A stretch of DNA of 64,000 nt, taken from the NCBI RefSeq assembly GCF_036192275.1, contig NZ_CP108088.1, positions 2,542,001 to 2,606,000 of the forward strand. The letters run 5' to 3'. The notes under the pieces were generated by a model, which was not told where the DNA came from, did no database searches, and was given only the letters and a program-made list of their open reading frames with translations. A program made the position numbers and the translations under genes. The DNA comes from Streptomyces sp. NBC_00250. GTDB taxonomy: Bacteria > Actinomycetota > Actinomycetes > Streptomycetales > Streptomycetaceae. Positions 52,594 to 60,938 of this stretch are shown here, piece after piece. Position 1 is the stretch's first letter. Each line of letters starts with the position of its first letter.

Positions 52594-53268
52594 ATGAACC
52601 TCACGACGACGGTGATCGCCCAGCAGTCCCAGCAGCCCGCCGACGGCGTCGCCGGCTGGGCCGCCGGCCTCGTCGACACCATGGGCGGCCCGGGCGCCGG
52701 TCTCGCCATCGCCCTGGAGAACCTCTTCCCGCCGCTGCCGAGCGAGGTCATCCTGCCGCTGACCGGCTTCGCCGCCGGGCAGGGCGTGCTGAGCCTGGCC
52801 TCGGCGCTGTTCTGGACGACGCTCGGCTCGGTGGTCGGCGCGGTGGCGCTCTACTGGATCGGGGTGCTCTTCGGCCGGGACCGGGTGCACGCGATCTGGC
52901 GGAAGCTGCCCCTGGTGAAGTCCTCGGACCTGGTCCGTACCGAGGAGTGGTTCGCCAAGCACGGCACCAAGGCCGTCTTCCTCGGCAGGATGGTGCCGAT
53001 CTTCCGGAGCCTCGTCTCGGTGCCCGCCGGTGTCGAGCGGATGCCGATGCCGCTGTTCATCATGCTCACCACACTCGGCAGCCTCGTCTGGAACAGCGTC
53101 CTCGTGATGGCCGGCTACTGGCTGGGCGACCGGTGGGACGTCGTGGAGACCTACGTCGGTGTCCTGTCGAAGGCCGTCCTGGTGGGTGTCGTCATCGCCG
53201 TCGTGGCCTACGTCGCGGTCCGGCTGCGCGGTCGCGGCCAGGCCGCCCAGCACCGGCGCGCCTCGTGA
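52594..53268 (+). CDS. DedA-family membrane protein
   Basis: A 224-residue inner-membrane protein of the DedA/VTT family, implicated in undecaprenyl-phosphate or lipid translocation. It has LENLFPPLPSEVILPLTGF, the FGRDRVH segment and FLGRMVPIFRSLVSVPAG with the conserved arginines, then four hydrophobic stretches. ATG 52594 has GGAG upstream; the TTG at 52537 is an alternative. It is followed by a NarL-type two-component pair on the same strand. Confidence 0.88.
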   Translation: MNLTTTVIAQQSQQPADGVAGWAAGLVDTMGGPGAGLAIALENLFPPLPSEVILPLTGFAAGQGVLSLASALFWTTLGSVVGAVALYWIGVLFGRDRVHAIWRKLPLVKSSDLVRTEEWFAKHGTKAVFLGRMVPIFRSLVSVPAGVERMPMPLFIMLTTLGSLVWNSVLVMAGYWLGDRWDVVETYVGVLSKAVLVGVVIAVVAYVAVRLRGRGQAAQHRRAS

Positions 53269-53323
53269 CCCTCGGCTCCCGCCCCACCGGTACGGCACCG
53301 CTTCCCGCCCAGCCCTGGCGATC

Positions 53324-53352
53324 TTGCCCGGGCTGTGCGGGCGCATTAGTGT
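53324..53352 (+). promoter_or_regulatory. Promoter for a probably leaderless histidine-kinase transcript
   Basis: TTGCCC (53324-53329), a 17-bp spacer, and TAGTGT (53347-53352), with GTG 53361 eight bases past the -10 box and no Shine-Dalgarno sequence. This predicts transcription starting at or near the start codon. Confidence 0.5.
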
Positions 53353-53360
53353 CGGGCCCC

Positions 53361-54572
53361 GTGCACGGGGACGGGGATTCAGGGGATTCAGCAGACACCG
53401 GGAACGGCGGGGGCGTACACGGGACCGTCACCCGCACCACCACCCCGTACTGGCCCCGGCGCGGACTGGGGACCCTCCTCGGCTGTGCGACCGCTCTGAT
53501 CGGCGCCCTCTACTTCCTCGTCGTCGGCGCGGCCCTCGGCCCGTTCCTGCTCTGGCCGCGCACCCGGTCCAGCGCTCGGGAGATCCTGATGGCCGGCGCC
53601 CGGCGCCTGGTCACCGTCGAACGGGCCCGGCGCTCCGCCTTCTTCGCCGATCTCTTCCCCGAGCACTACAAGGCCTCGGACCAGAAGATGCTGCGCTATC
53701 TCGCGATCCGCAGCTACACGGGTCTGCTCTGCGCGGTGGTGATCGGGCTGCTCGTGTTCGGCGCCGTCCTGGCCGGGCTCCTCGCCCACGGCGCTGTCCG
53801 GGGCACCCTCGGCTGGGACGAGCTGCTCACCCAGGTCCTGCTCGGCGGCGTGCTGCTCTTCCTCGACGTCCAGGGCCTGTACTCGCTGGCCGCGCTCGAC
53901 GCCCGTTCCGCCCGGGAGTGCTTCGGGCCTTCCGAGCGGGAACTGCTCCAGCGCCGCATCGACGAACTCGCCACCAGCCGGGCCGCGGTCGTCGAGGCCG
54001 TGGACGCCGAGCGGCGGCGCATCGAGCGCGATCTGCACGACGGTGTCCAGCAGCGCCTGGTGGCGCTCGCCATGCTGATCGGCCGGGCGCGCCGGGGCCG
54101 CGACCCCGAGCAGGCCGCCGCGCTGCTGCTCCAGGCACACCAGGAGTCCCAGGGCGTCCTGACCGAACTGCGCGAGGTGGCCTGGCGGGTGTACCCGTCC
54201 GCGCTCGACAGCCTCGGGCTCGAAGAGGCGATCGGCGGCGTCGCCGAGCGGTGCGACATTCCGCTGCGGACCCGTTTCGAGGTCGGCGCCCCGCTGCCCC
54301 GGCCGGTCGAGACGGCCGCCTACTTCGTGGTGTCGGAGTCCGTGACCAACGCGGCCAAGCATTCCTCGGCCTCGGCGATCTCGGTCGCGGTGGCGCTCGA
54401 AGGGGCGCAGCTCACCGTACGGGTCGAGGACGACGGCGCGGGTGGCGCGAGCGAGACCGGCAGCGGGCTGACCGGACTGCGCAGCCGGGTGGCCGCGCTC
54501 GACGGCGTGCTGCACATTCACAGCCCCCTCGGGGGACCGACCACCGTCACCGCGGAGCTGCCATGCGCGTAA
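53361..54572 (+). CDS. NarL-type sensor histidine kinase
   Basis: A 403-residue kinase with three to four N-terminal membrane helices (LLGCATALIGALYFLVVGAA, LCAVVIGLLVFGAVLAGLLA, LTQVLLGGVLLFLDVQGLY). A HisKA_3 dimerisation/phosphoacceptor box ERDLHDGVQQRLVALAMLIG and an HATPase_c domain (VVSESVTNAAKHSSA, VEDDGAGGA, GLTGLRSRVAALDG) follow. It phosphorylates the response regulator encoded by the next gene, which overlaps it by ten bases. GTG 53361 is chosen because no ribosome site precedes it and it fits the promoter spacing. The signal is unknown; in S. coelicolor this locus is SCO5784/5785 by position. Confidence 0.9.
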   Translation: MHGDGDSGDSADTGNGGGVHGTVTRTTTPYWPRRGLGTLLGCATALIGALYFLVVGAALGPFLLWPRTRSSAREILMAGARRLVTVERARRSAFFADLFPEHYKASDQKMLRYLAIRSYTGLLCAVVIGLLVFGAVLAGLLAHGAVRGTLGWDELLTQVLLGGVLLFLDVQGLYSLAALDARSARECFGPSERELLQRRIDELATSRAAVVEAVDAERRRIERDLHDGVQQRLVALAMLIGRARRGRDPEQAAALLLQAHQESQGVLTELREVAWRVYPSALDSLGLEEAIGGVAERCDIPLRTRFEVGAPLPRPVETAAYFVVSESVTNAAKHSSASAISVAVALEGAQLTVRVEDDGAGGASETGSGLTGLRSRVAALDGVLHIHSPLGGPTTVTAELPCA

Positions 54573-55207
54573 TCCTGGCCGAGGACTCGACCCTGCTGCG
54601 AGAAGGCCTGGTCAGGCTGCTCGTCGAGGAGGGCCACGAGGTCCTGGCGGCGCTGGGTGACGCGGTGACGCTGCTCAAGGAGGTCGAGGAGCGGCGGCCG
54701 GACATCGTCGTCGTCGACATCCGGATGCCTCCGACCCATACGGACGAGGGGCTGCGGGCGGCCGTCGAGATCCGGGAGCGCTGGCCCGAGGTGAGTGTTC
54801 TCGTCCTTTCGCAGCACATCGAGCGGAATTACGCGGCCAAGCTCCTCGCGGCCAATGCCGAGCGGGTCGGCTATCTCCTCAAGGACCGGGTGGCGCAGGT
54901 CGAGGAGTTCCTCGACGCGCTCGAACGGATCCACGCCGGCGGTGCGGCGATCGACCCGGAGGTCGTACGGCAGTTGGTCATCCGGACCACGCACGGGGAC
55001 CCGCTGGCGCGGCTGACGCCCCGGGAGCGGACGGTCCTGGAGGCGCTCGCGGAGGGGCACACGAACGCGGCCATCGCGCAGAAATTGCACATCTCGCTGA
55101 GTTCGGTGGAGAAGAACCTCAACACCGTCTTCGACAAGCTGGAACTCACGCATACGACCGGCTACAGCCGACGGATCCTGGCGGTGCTCCGCTATCTGGA
55201 GTCCTAG
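54563..55207 (+). CDS. NarL/LuxR-type response regulator
   Basis: A 214-residue regulator. The receiver domain has acidic residues in ILAEDSTLLREG, the phosphoacceptor Asp in VVVDIRMPPTHTDEG, a Thr/Ser in VLVLSQHIE, and Lys in GYLLKDRV. A LuxR-type HTH follows (LTPRERTVLEALAEGHTNAAIAQ, SLSSVEKNLNTVFDKL). ATG 54563 overlaps the end of the kinase gene, indicating translational coupling. It is the output of the adjacent kinase; target genes are not evident from sequence. Confidence 0.93.
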   Translation: MRVILAEDSTLLREGLVRLLVEEGHEVLAALGDAVTLLKEVEERRPDIVVVDIRMPPTHTDEGLRAAVEIRERWPEVSVLVLSQHIERNYAAKLLAANAERVGYLLKDRVAQVEEFLDALERIHAGGAAIDPEVVRQLVIRTTHGDPLARLTPRERTVLEALAEGHTNAAIAQKLHISLSSVEKNLNTVFDKLELTHTTGYSRRILAVLRYLES

Positions 55208-55270
55208 TACTCCAGCCGTAGACCGCGATCTTGCTGTTCAGGGGCGGTGCGAAGACAGGTACGGCCACCG
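55207..55270. repeat. 64-bp direct repeat, copy A
   Basis: Gap-free alignment with 55801-55864 shows 53 of 64 identical bases (core CCGCGATCT, CAGGGGCGGTG, CGGCCACCG). It begins at the response-regulator stop codon. Confidence 0.85.
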
Positions 55271-55297
55271 TCAGGGCCCCTCCTCGCGGCAAAGATC

Positions 55298-55747
55298 TCA
55301 GGCCGACGACACCAGCTCCTCCAGCTTGTCGAGACTCTGAGTCCAGCCCTCCTCGTGAAGAGCTTGGCGCCTCTCGGTGGCGAAGTCACCCTGGCTGATG
55401 ACCAACTCGGCCCGTGCACCGCCGATATCGCGAAGCGACAGCGTCACCACCGTCTCCCGATCCTCGGGATCGGGATCCTCCCATCGGAAGGTGTAGGACA
55501 GGCGTTCCAGAGGGTCGACCTCAACGAATTCCCCCACCAGGTAGAACAGATCGCCCTCCGGAGGCTGCATGGCGATCCGATACCTACCGCCTGGCCGAAG
55601 GTCGCTTTCCACACGTGGGATGGTGAACCCGTCAGGGCCCCACCACTTGGCCAGTTCCTGCGGTTCGGTCAATGCTCGGAATATGACCGAGCGCGGTGCG
55701 CGGAGGACACGCCGCAGATGCAGCCTCAGCCCGCCATCGTGTGTCAT
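55298..55747 (-). CDS. SRPBCC (AHSA1-type) domain protein
   Basis: A 149-residue helix-grip protein. The Bet v1/AHSA1 pattern is seen in VIFRALTEPQELAKWWGPDG, VESDLRPGGRYRIAMQPPEG, GEFVEVDPLERLSYTFRWED and ARAELVISQGDFATERRQAL. These bind hydrophobic ligands or act as enzyme accessory domains. ATG 55747 follows GGAGGAGG. The gene and flanks are visibly lower in GC than surrounding genes. It lies between two 64-bp direct repeats and next to a transposase fragment, which suggests horizontal acquisition as a small cassette. Confidence 0.85.
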   Translation of the reverse strand: MTHDGGLRLHLRRVLRAPRSVIFRALTEPQELAKWWGPDGFTIPRVESDLRPGGRYRIAMQPPEGDLFYLVGEFVEVDPLERLSYTFRWEDPDPEDRETVVTLSLRDIGGARAELVISQGDFATERRQALHEEGWTQSLDKLEELVSSA

Positions 55748-55800
55748 CGCGAACCTCCTCCAACCGAAGGCGCCGAGATTGACCAGCATGCTCATCGTAA

Positions 55801-55864
55801 GTATCCCAGCCGTAGGCCGCGATCTAGCTGGCCAGGGGCGGTGTGGGGACAGGCGCGGCCACCG
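55801..55864. repeat. 64-bp direct repeat, copy B
   Basis: Second copy of the repeat starting at 55207, 594 bp away. Its right end runs into the transposase-like fragment. Confidence 0.85.
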
Positions 55865-56003
55865 AGCCAAGGGACTGCGCCCCTACGACTGGGCCCTGGC
55901 CGACCTCGCCGACGCGCAGCCGGGACACCACCAACTGCTGGTCCGCCGCAACCGCCGCACCGGCCCACCGGTTCCGCCGGTCCCACTGGCGACGCCGCCA
56001 TCA
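55860..56003 (+). pseudogene. IS701-type transposase fragment
   Basis: The frame through 55860-56003 reads HRAKGLRPYDWALADLADAQ followed by LLVRRNRRTG. This matches the internal 'KG-x-R-x-YDWA ... LLVRRS' block of IS701-family DDE transposases. No start, no catalytic DDE context and no continuous frame are present, so this is a relic. It adjoins repeat copy B. Confidence 0.6.
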
Positions 56004-56151
56004 AGCCCGCCCGGTATCCAAAGCCGTAGCTCCTGGAACTCCCTGCACGGCGTTACGGGAAACCGCACCGGTTTACCTCGTACTCCCTTCATTCTCCCGT
56101 GAATAGCGTTTCTCCCGTCGCGAAACGGAAGCACAACGGGAGGAACGGAAA

Positions 56152-58434
56152 ATGCGAAGGAAACCGGCGACGGTACGGATCGCACGATGGAGCGCCACTC
56201 ATCCGTGGACCGCCATCGGGCTCTGGGTGGTCTTCGTCGCTCTCTGTCTCTTCCTGGGCGGAGCCGCCGGCACGAACAAGATCAGCGACGAGGAGTCCGG
56301 GGTCGGCGAATCCGGGCGCGCCGGCCGGATCACCGCCTCGGGGCACTTCACCGAGAAGCCCGAGGAGAACGTCCTCATCACCGCCGCCCACGGCGGGAAG
56401 GTGGACGTCGCCACCGCGCGGCAGGCGGCCGCGGAACTCACCGGGAGGATGAGGGCCCTGCCCGAGGTGGAGAGCGTCGGCACCGCCTTCCCCTCCCCCG
56501 ACGGCACGGCCCTGCTGCTCCCGGTGACGATGACGGGCGACACCGAGAACGCCGACACCCGGGTCCAGCCGCTCCTCGACGCGAGCGCGGCCACCCAGAA
56601 GGCCCACGAGGGCATCCGGATCGACCAGATCGGTACCGGCTCCACCGCGAAGGGACTCGGCGAGACCCTGGGCGAGGACTTCGAGAAGGCCGAGCTGATC
56701 AGCCTTCCGCTGACCCTGCTGATCCTGCTCGTCGTCTTCGGCGCGATCATCGCCGCAGGTGTCCCCGTGCTGCTCGCCATGTCCTGCGTCGGCGCCGCGA
56801 TCGGCCTGTCGACCCTCGCCTCGCACGTCCTGCCGGAGACCAGCGCGGTCGGCAACGTCATCCTGCTCATGGGAATGGCCGTCGGCGTCGACTACTCGCT
56901 CTTCTACCTCAAGCGGGAGCGCGAGGAACGCCACAAGGGCGCCTCGCACCTCGACGCCATCGAGATCGCCGCCGAGACCTCCGGACACACCGTCGTGGTC
57001 TCCGGCACCACCGTCATCGTCTCCATGGCCGGTCTCTACCTCGCCCAGGAGGCCACCTTCGCCTCCCTGGCCACCGGGTCGATCATCGTCGTGGCCGTCG
57101 CCGTCCTGGCCTCGCTGACCGTGCTCCCGGCGCTCCTCGCCAAGCTCGGCCGCTGGGTCGACCGGCCGAAGGTGCCGCTCCTGTGGCGGCTCACCATGCG
57201 CTCCGGCGAGTCCCGGCTCTGGCCCGTGCTGCTGCGCCCCGCACTCGTACGGCCCGTGCTCACCCTGGTGGTCTCCGTCGGCGCCCTGCTCGCCCTCGCC
57301 CTGCCCGCCCTCGACATGAAGCTGAAGCAGCCCGGCTCCGACGACCTGTCGCGTGACATCCCGGTCGTCCGGGCCATGGACCGGCTGACCGCCGCCTTCC
57401 CCAGCAAGGGCACCGTGCACCAGGTGGCCGTACGGGCCCCGGCCGAGCGGGCCGGTGACGTGGAGGCCGCGCTCAGGACCCTGCTGGACCGCACCGGGGG
57501 CCAGGAGCTGTTCGCCCACGACCGGACGCCCACGATCCGCGCGTCGGCCGACAAGCGCGTCCACACCGTTGCCGTCGGAACGCCGCACTCGCCCAGGAGC
57601 GAGGGGGCGCGGCACTCCCTCGAACTGCTGCGGGCCTGGGTGCCCCGGGCGATCGCACCCGTCCAGGACGCCGAGAGCGCGGTCGGCGGCAAGGTCGCCC
57701 AAGGGGTCGACTTCACCGGCCACCTGGAGGACCGGATGCCGTGGGTGGTCGGCTTCGTCCTGCTGCTGACCTTCGCCACCATGGCCGTCATCTTCCGCTC
57801 GCTCGCCGTGGCGCTCTCCGCGATCCTCCTGAACCTGCTGTCGGCGGCCGCGTCCTTCGGTGTCCTCGTCGCGGTCTTCCAGAACACCTGGGCCGAGGGC
57901 GTGCTCGACTTCCACAGCTCGGGGGCGGTCGTCTCCTGGCTGCCGCTCTTCCTGTTCGTCGTCCTCTTCGGACTCTCGATGGACTACCACGTGTTCGTCG
58001 TGAGCCGGATCCGCGAGGCGGCCCTCGACGGCGCCGACGTCCGCGCCGCCGTCCGCGACGGCATCACCCGCTCCGCCGGCGTCGTCACCAGCGCGGCGAT
58101 CGTCATGGTGGCCGTATTCGCCGTCTTCGGGACGCTCAGCATGGTGGAGTTCAAGCAGCTGGGCGTCGGCCTGGCGGCGGCGATCCTGCTGGACGCCGTC
58201 GTGATCCGCGTCTTCGTCCTGCCGGCCCTGATGACGGCCCTCGGCCGGTGGAACTGGTGGCCGGGCGGCCTCGCCGCCACACGACGACGCGGCCGGCACG
58301 CGGCCGAAGCGGACGACGACACCCGGCAGCTGCGGCTGCCGCAGCCGGGGCCTGTGCCGGTGGGTGCGGGGCCGAACCCCGAGAAGCAGGGGTACGGCCA
58401 GGGGACGGGCTGTCGGAGCGAACACGAGCGGTAG
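56152..58434 (+). CDS. MMPL/RND-superfamily lipid or drug transporter
   Basis: A 760-residue membrane protein with 12 predicted helices in two halves, each preceded by a large extracytoplasmic loop, the MMPL (RND) architecture. The proton-relay region is GMAVGVDYSLFYLKRERE in the first half and FGLSMDYHVFVVSRIREA in the second, with conserved Asp-Tyr pairs. ATG 56152 has GGGAGGAACGGAAA. MMPL proteins move lipids, glycolipids or hydrophobic drugs across the cell envelope; the substrate is not predictable. It stands downstream of the mobile-DNA-flanked cassette and upstream of an EamA transporter on the other strand. Confidence 0.92.
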   Translation: MRRKPATVRIARWSATHPWTAIGLWVVFVALCLFLGGAAGTNKISDEESGVGESGRAGRITASGHFTEKPEENVLITAAHGGKVDVATARQAAAELTGRMRALPEVESVGTAFPSPDGTALLLPVTMTGDTENADTRVQPLLDASAATQKAHEGIRIDQIGTGSTAKGLGETLGEDFEKAELISLPLTLLILLVVFGAIIAAGVPVLLAMSCVGAAIGLSTLASHVLPETSAVGNVILLMGMAVGVDYSLFYLKREREERHKGASHLDAIEIAAETSGHTVVVSGTTVIVSMAGLYLAQEATFASLATGSIIVVAVAVLASLTVLPALLAKLGRWVDRPKVPLLWRLTMRSGESRLWPVLLRPALVRPVLTLVVSVGALLALALPALDMKLKQPGSDDLSRDIPVVRAMDRLTAAFPSKGTVHQVAVRAPAERAGDVEAALRTLLDRTGGQELFAHDRTPTIRASADKRVHTVAVGTPHSPRSEGARHSLELLRAWVPRAIAPVQDAESAVGGKVAQGVDFTGHLEDRMPWVVGFVLLLTFATMAVIFRSLAVALSAILLNLLSAAASFGVLVAVFQNTWAEGVLDFHSSGAVVSWLPLFLFVVLFGLSMDYHVFVVSRIREAALDGADVRAAVRDGITRSAGVVTSAAIVMVAVFAVFGTLSMVEFKQLGVGLAAAILLDAVVIRVFVLPALMTALGRWNWWPGGLAATRRRGRHAAEADDDTRQLRLPQPGPVPVGAGPNPEKQGYGQGTGCRSEHER

Positions 58435-58561
58435 ACCCAGGACTTGGGCGGGGGGCGAGGCGGCAGGGCGGGGCGGACGGCCGGGCGAACGACCCGCGGA
58501 ACGGGTGCCGGACCCGCGACTCGCGCGGCGGTAACGGCAGTTCCTCAGGGAAGGGAGCGCG

Positions 58562-59488
58562 CTATTCGGCCGCCGTCGTCGGTGCGGGGGCGGTCCCGGG
58601 CGCAGGTTCGGGTGCCGGCCGCGGCTTGCGCCGGAGCAGACCGGTGGCCGCGAGCACCGCGACCGCCCCGAGCCACACGGTCCAGCCGAGGGGTTCGCGC
58701 AGCACCGCGGCGCCCAGGACCACAGCCACGGCGGTCATCAGATAGGTGACGGTGGAGGCCACCGTGGGCCCGTCCTTGATGATCAGCTCGAAGTTGAGCA
58801 GCGCGGCGAAGCCGGTGCAGACGACGCCGAGGATCAGGACGGAGATCACCGAGTCGGCGCGCCAGGTGATGGTCTGGAGCCCCAGGAAGGGGAAGGCGAC
58901 CAGGAGCAGCACGGTGGCCGCACTGAGCTGCCCTCCGGCGAGCACCAGCGGGGGAATGCCCTTGCCCACGAGGAACCTGCCCATGTAGGCGAAGCTGGCG
59001 CCGAAGCTGATCGAACCGAGGACGAAGCAGAGGACGCTCCAACCGGTGCCGGACGAGGCCGAGTTCCACGGGGAGGCGATGAGCGCGGTGCCGCCGAGAC
59101 CGAGCAGTACGCCGCCGGCCTTGAAGCCGGAGACCCGCTTCTCCTGGCCGAGCAGCAGGGCGGCGCCCAGGGTCCAGATCGGCGCGCTGCCGTTGACCAC
59201 GGCGGCGACGCTGCTCGATCCGGCGATCTCCCCCTCGGCGTAGAGGGTCCACGGGACGGCGTTGCCGAGCAGCGCGGCGACGGTCAGATGGCCCCAGGTG
59301 GCGGCTTCCCTCGGGAGCCGGAGCCCCTTCGCGTAACCGAGGGCGAGGATGACGACGGCGCCGAGCGCGAGCCGGATCAGCACCATCTGCACGGGTGAGA
59401 ATCCGTACCCGGCGATCTTGATCCACAGGAAGACGGAGCCCCAGACGAGACTCAGTGCGGCCAGCCGCGTGTAGGTGGCTTTGGACAT
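58562..59488 (-). CDS. EamA/DMT-family permease
   Basis: A 308-residue transporter with ten hydrophobic helices in two EamA repeats (LAALSLVWGSVFLWIKIAGY start; second repeat from VLCFVLGSISFGASFAYMGR). Members export amino acids, nucleosides or other metabolites. ATG 59488 follows GGGAACACCC. The C-terminal tail is Pro/Ala-rich. It may be under the control of the LysR gene 236 bp upstream on the same strand. The gap contains a purine-rich GAGGAT-type microsatellite at about 59535-59572. Confidence 0.88.
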   Translation of the reverse strand: MSKATYTRLAALSLVWGSVFLWIKIAGYGFSPVQMVLIRLALGAVVILALGYAKGLRLPREAATWGHLTVAALLGNAVPWTLYAEGEIAGSSSVAAVVNGSAPIWTLGAALLLGQEKRVSGFKAGGVLLGLGGTALIASPWNSASSGTGWSVLCFVLGSISFGASFAYMGRFLVGKGIPPLVLAGGQLSAATVLLLVAFPFLGLQTITWRADSVISVLILGVVCTGFAALLNFELIIKDGPTVASTVTYLMTAVAVVLGAAVLREPLGWTVWLGAVAVLAATGLLRRKPRPAPEPAPGTAPAPTTAAE

Positions 59489-59534
59489 GGGTGTTCCCGC
59501 TCTCCGAAGCTCAAGGCTCGGCAAGGAGTTGGAA

Positions 59535-59572
59535 GAGGATGAAGAGGATGAGGAGGAAGAGGAGGACGAAGC
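59535..59572. repeat. Purine-rich (GAG/GAT)n microsatellite
   Basis: A run of GAAGAGGATGA-type triplets upstream of the EamA gene, all purine on the plus strand apart from scattered T. Translated in some frames it gives poly-Ser or poly-Glu, which explains spurious open frames here. Confidence 0.75.
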
Positions 59573-59724
59573 AAGGGGACGCGCGGAGCTCTCCGCGGTA
59601 CGGCACCGAGCCTCGCACCGGCCGTCGGACGGGTCCAGCAACGGCTGGTGGAAGGTACCGTCCACCAGCCGTGGCGAATCGCGTCCCAGCGGGCCGGAGC
59701 CGTGGAGGGGCAGGCTGCGCCCGC

Positions 59725-60759
59725 TCAGCCGACGACGGCCGCCCTGGCCGCCGTACGCAGCTCGTCGAGGACGGCGGCGATCTCCGGCGACGTCTGGCTG
59801 CCCTCCCGCACGGCCGCGAAGACCGTACGTGAAGGGGCCCGCTCGCTGAACGCGCGGATCGTCACCTCCGGCCGCGGGACCGGCTTGGCGAGGCGCGGCA
59901 CCAGCGCGACCCCGAGGCCGAGCCGGACCGCCGCGAGCGTGGCGTCCCAGTCGCCGATGGCGTGGGAGGCCCGCGGGGTGAACCCGGCCGCCGTACACGC
60001 GGCGACGCCGATGTCGTGGCAGAGGCCCGTCGTGGCGAAGATCCAGGTCTCGTCGGCGAGGTCGGCGAGCAGCAGCCGCTCGCTGTCGAGCAGCCGGTGC
60101 CCGGCCGGCAGGGCGATGTCGAAGGGGTCGTCGCAGAGCGCGACCCGGTGGAACCGCCCGTCGGTGCGTCCGTCGGAGGTCCTGGCGGTGCGTCCGTCGG
60201 TGCGTCCGTCGGTGCGTTCGTCGGGAGGCCCATCGGTGCGTCCGTCGGGGAGCCCGGCGGAAGGGCGTTCCTCACTCGGCGCACCGGGCGACGGCCGGGT
60301 CGTGTCCGCGGAGATCACGACGTCCGTCTCCCCGCGCCGTAGCAGGGAGAAGCTCTCCGGCGGGTCGACCTCGGCCAGCGAGGTCCGCAACAGCGGTCGG
60401 GTCTCCCGCAGTCGGGCCACGGCGGGCAGGATGAGCGCCGACAGGGTGGTGGAGAAGCCGGCGACCGCCACTTCCCCGCGCTCTCCGCTCCGGTGGGCGG
60501 CCAGTTCCGCGCGCATCTGTTCGACCTGGGTGAAGACGGCGTCGGCGTGCCTGAGCACGATCCGGGCGGCTCCCGTGAGCCGCAGCCGGCGCCCGGACGG
60601 TTCGGTGAGCGGGACGCCCAACTCACGCCCCAGGGCACTGATCTGCTGCGAGACGGCCTGTGGGGTGAGGTGGAGCGCTTGGGCGGCCGCGCTGACGGTG
60701 CCGCGCTCGCTGAGTTCCCGCAGCACCCGCAGCTTCCTCAGGTCCGGAAGGTCGGTCAC
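59725..60759 (-). CDS. LysR-family regulator with 12-bp-repeat insertion
   Basis: A 344-residue LysR-type regulator. The winged HTH is at about 5-60 (LRKLRVLRELSERGTVSAAA, HLTPQAVSQQISALGRELGV), followed by a periplasmic-binding-like effector domain (GEVAVAGFSTTLSALILPAV, GDWDATLAAVRLGLGVALVP). About 30 extra residues rich in Asp-Gly-Arg-Thr lie at 165-200. They are encoded by 12-bp repeats and interrupt the effector domain after the region ADTTRPSPGAPSEE. GTG 60759 has AAGGGG about seven bases upstream. The target may be the EamA gene downstream. Confidence 0.86.
   Translation of the reverse strand: MTDLPDLRKLRVLRELSERGTVSAAAQALHLTPQAVSQQISALGRELGVPLTEPSGRRLRLTGAARIVLRHADAVFTQVEQMRAELAAHRSGERGEVAVAGFSTTLSALILPAVARLRETRPLLRTSLAEVDPPESFSLLRRGETDVVISADTTRPSPGAPSEERPSAGLPDGRTDGPPDERTDGRTDGRTARTSDGRTDGRFHRVALCDDPFDIALPAGHRLLDSERLLLADLADETWIFATTGLCHDIGVAACTAAGFTPRASHAIGDWDATLAAVRLGLGVALVPRLAKPVPRPEVTIRAFSERAPSRTVFAAVREGSQTSPEIAAVLDELRTAARAAVVG
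60163..60246. repeat. In-frame 12-bp repeats in the LysR effector domain
   Basis: Seven units in register, five of them GGTGCGTCCGTC or one base off, encoding Asp-Gly-Arg-Thr. The period keeps the reading frame. Confidence 0.85.
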
Positions 60760-60938
60760 GCCCGCACCCCTTCCCGCCACCGCCGTCCGGTCATCGTACG
60801 CAGCCGGCGTCCACGTCGACGACCTCCTTGGCGGCCCCGACCTGTTCGCCGTGGCCCGCGCTCTCGGCCCGGACGGCGTACGGGCGCCGCCTCACCGCCG
60901 TGGCGGGGTGAGGCGGCGGTCCGGCACCGGAAGAGGGG

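Larger units (their letters stand above)
55748..56151. other. Gap holding repeat copy B and transposase remnant
   Basis: 404 bp without an intact gene between the AHSA1 gene and the MMPL exporter. It contains the second 64-bp direct repeat, an IS701-type transposase fragment, and about 90 bp (56005-56095) in which I see nothing. Confidence 0.7.

Noticed and set aside
59535..59640. Poly-Ser/poly-Glu coding sequence
   Set aside because: Caused by a purine microsatellite in the EamA leader; no ribosome site, and the EamA start lies downstream.
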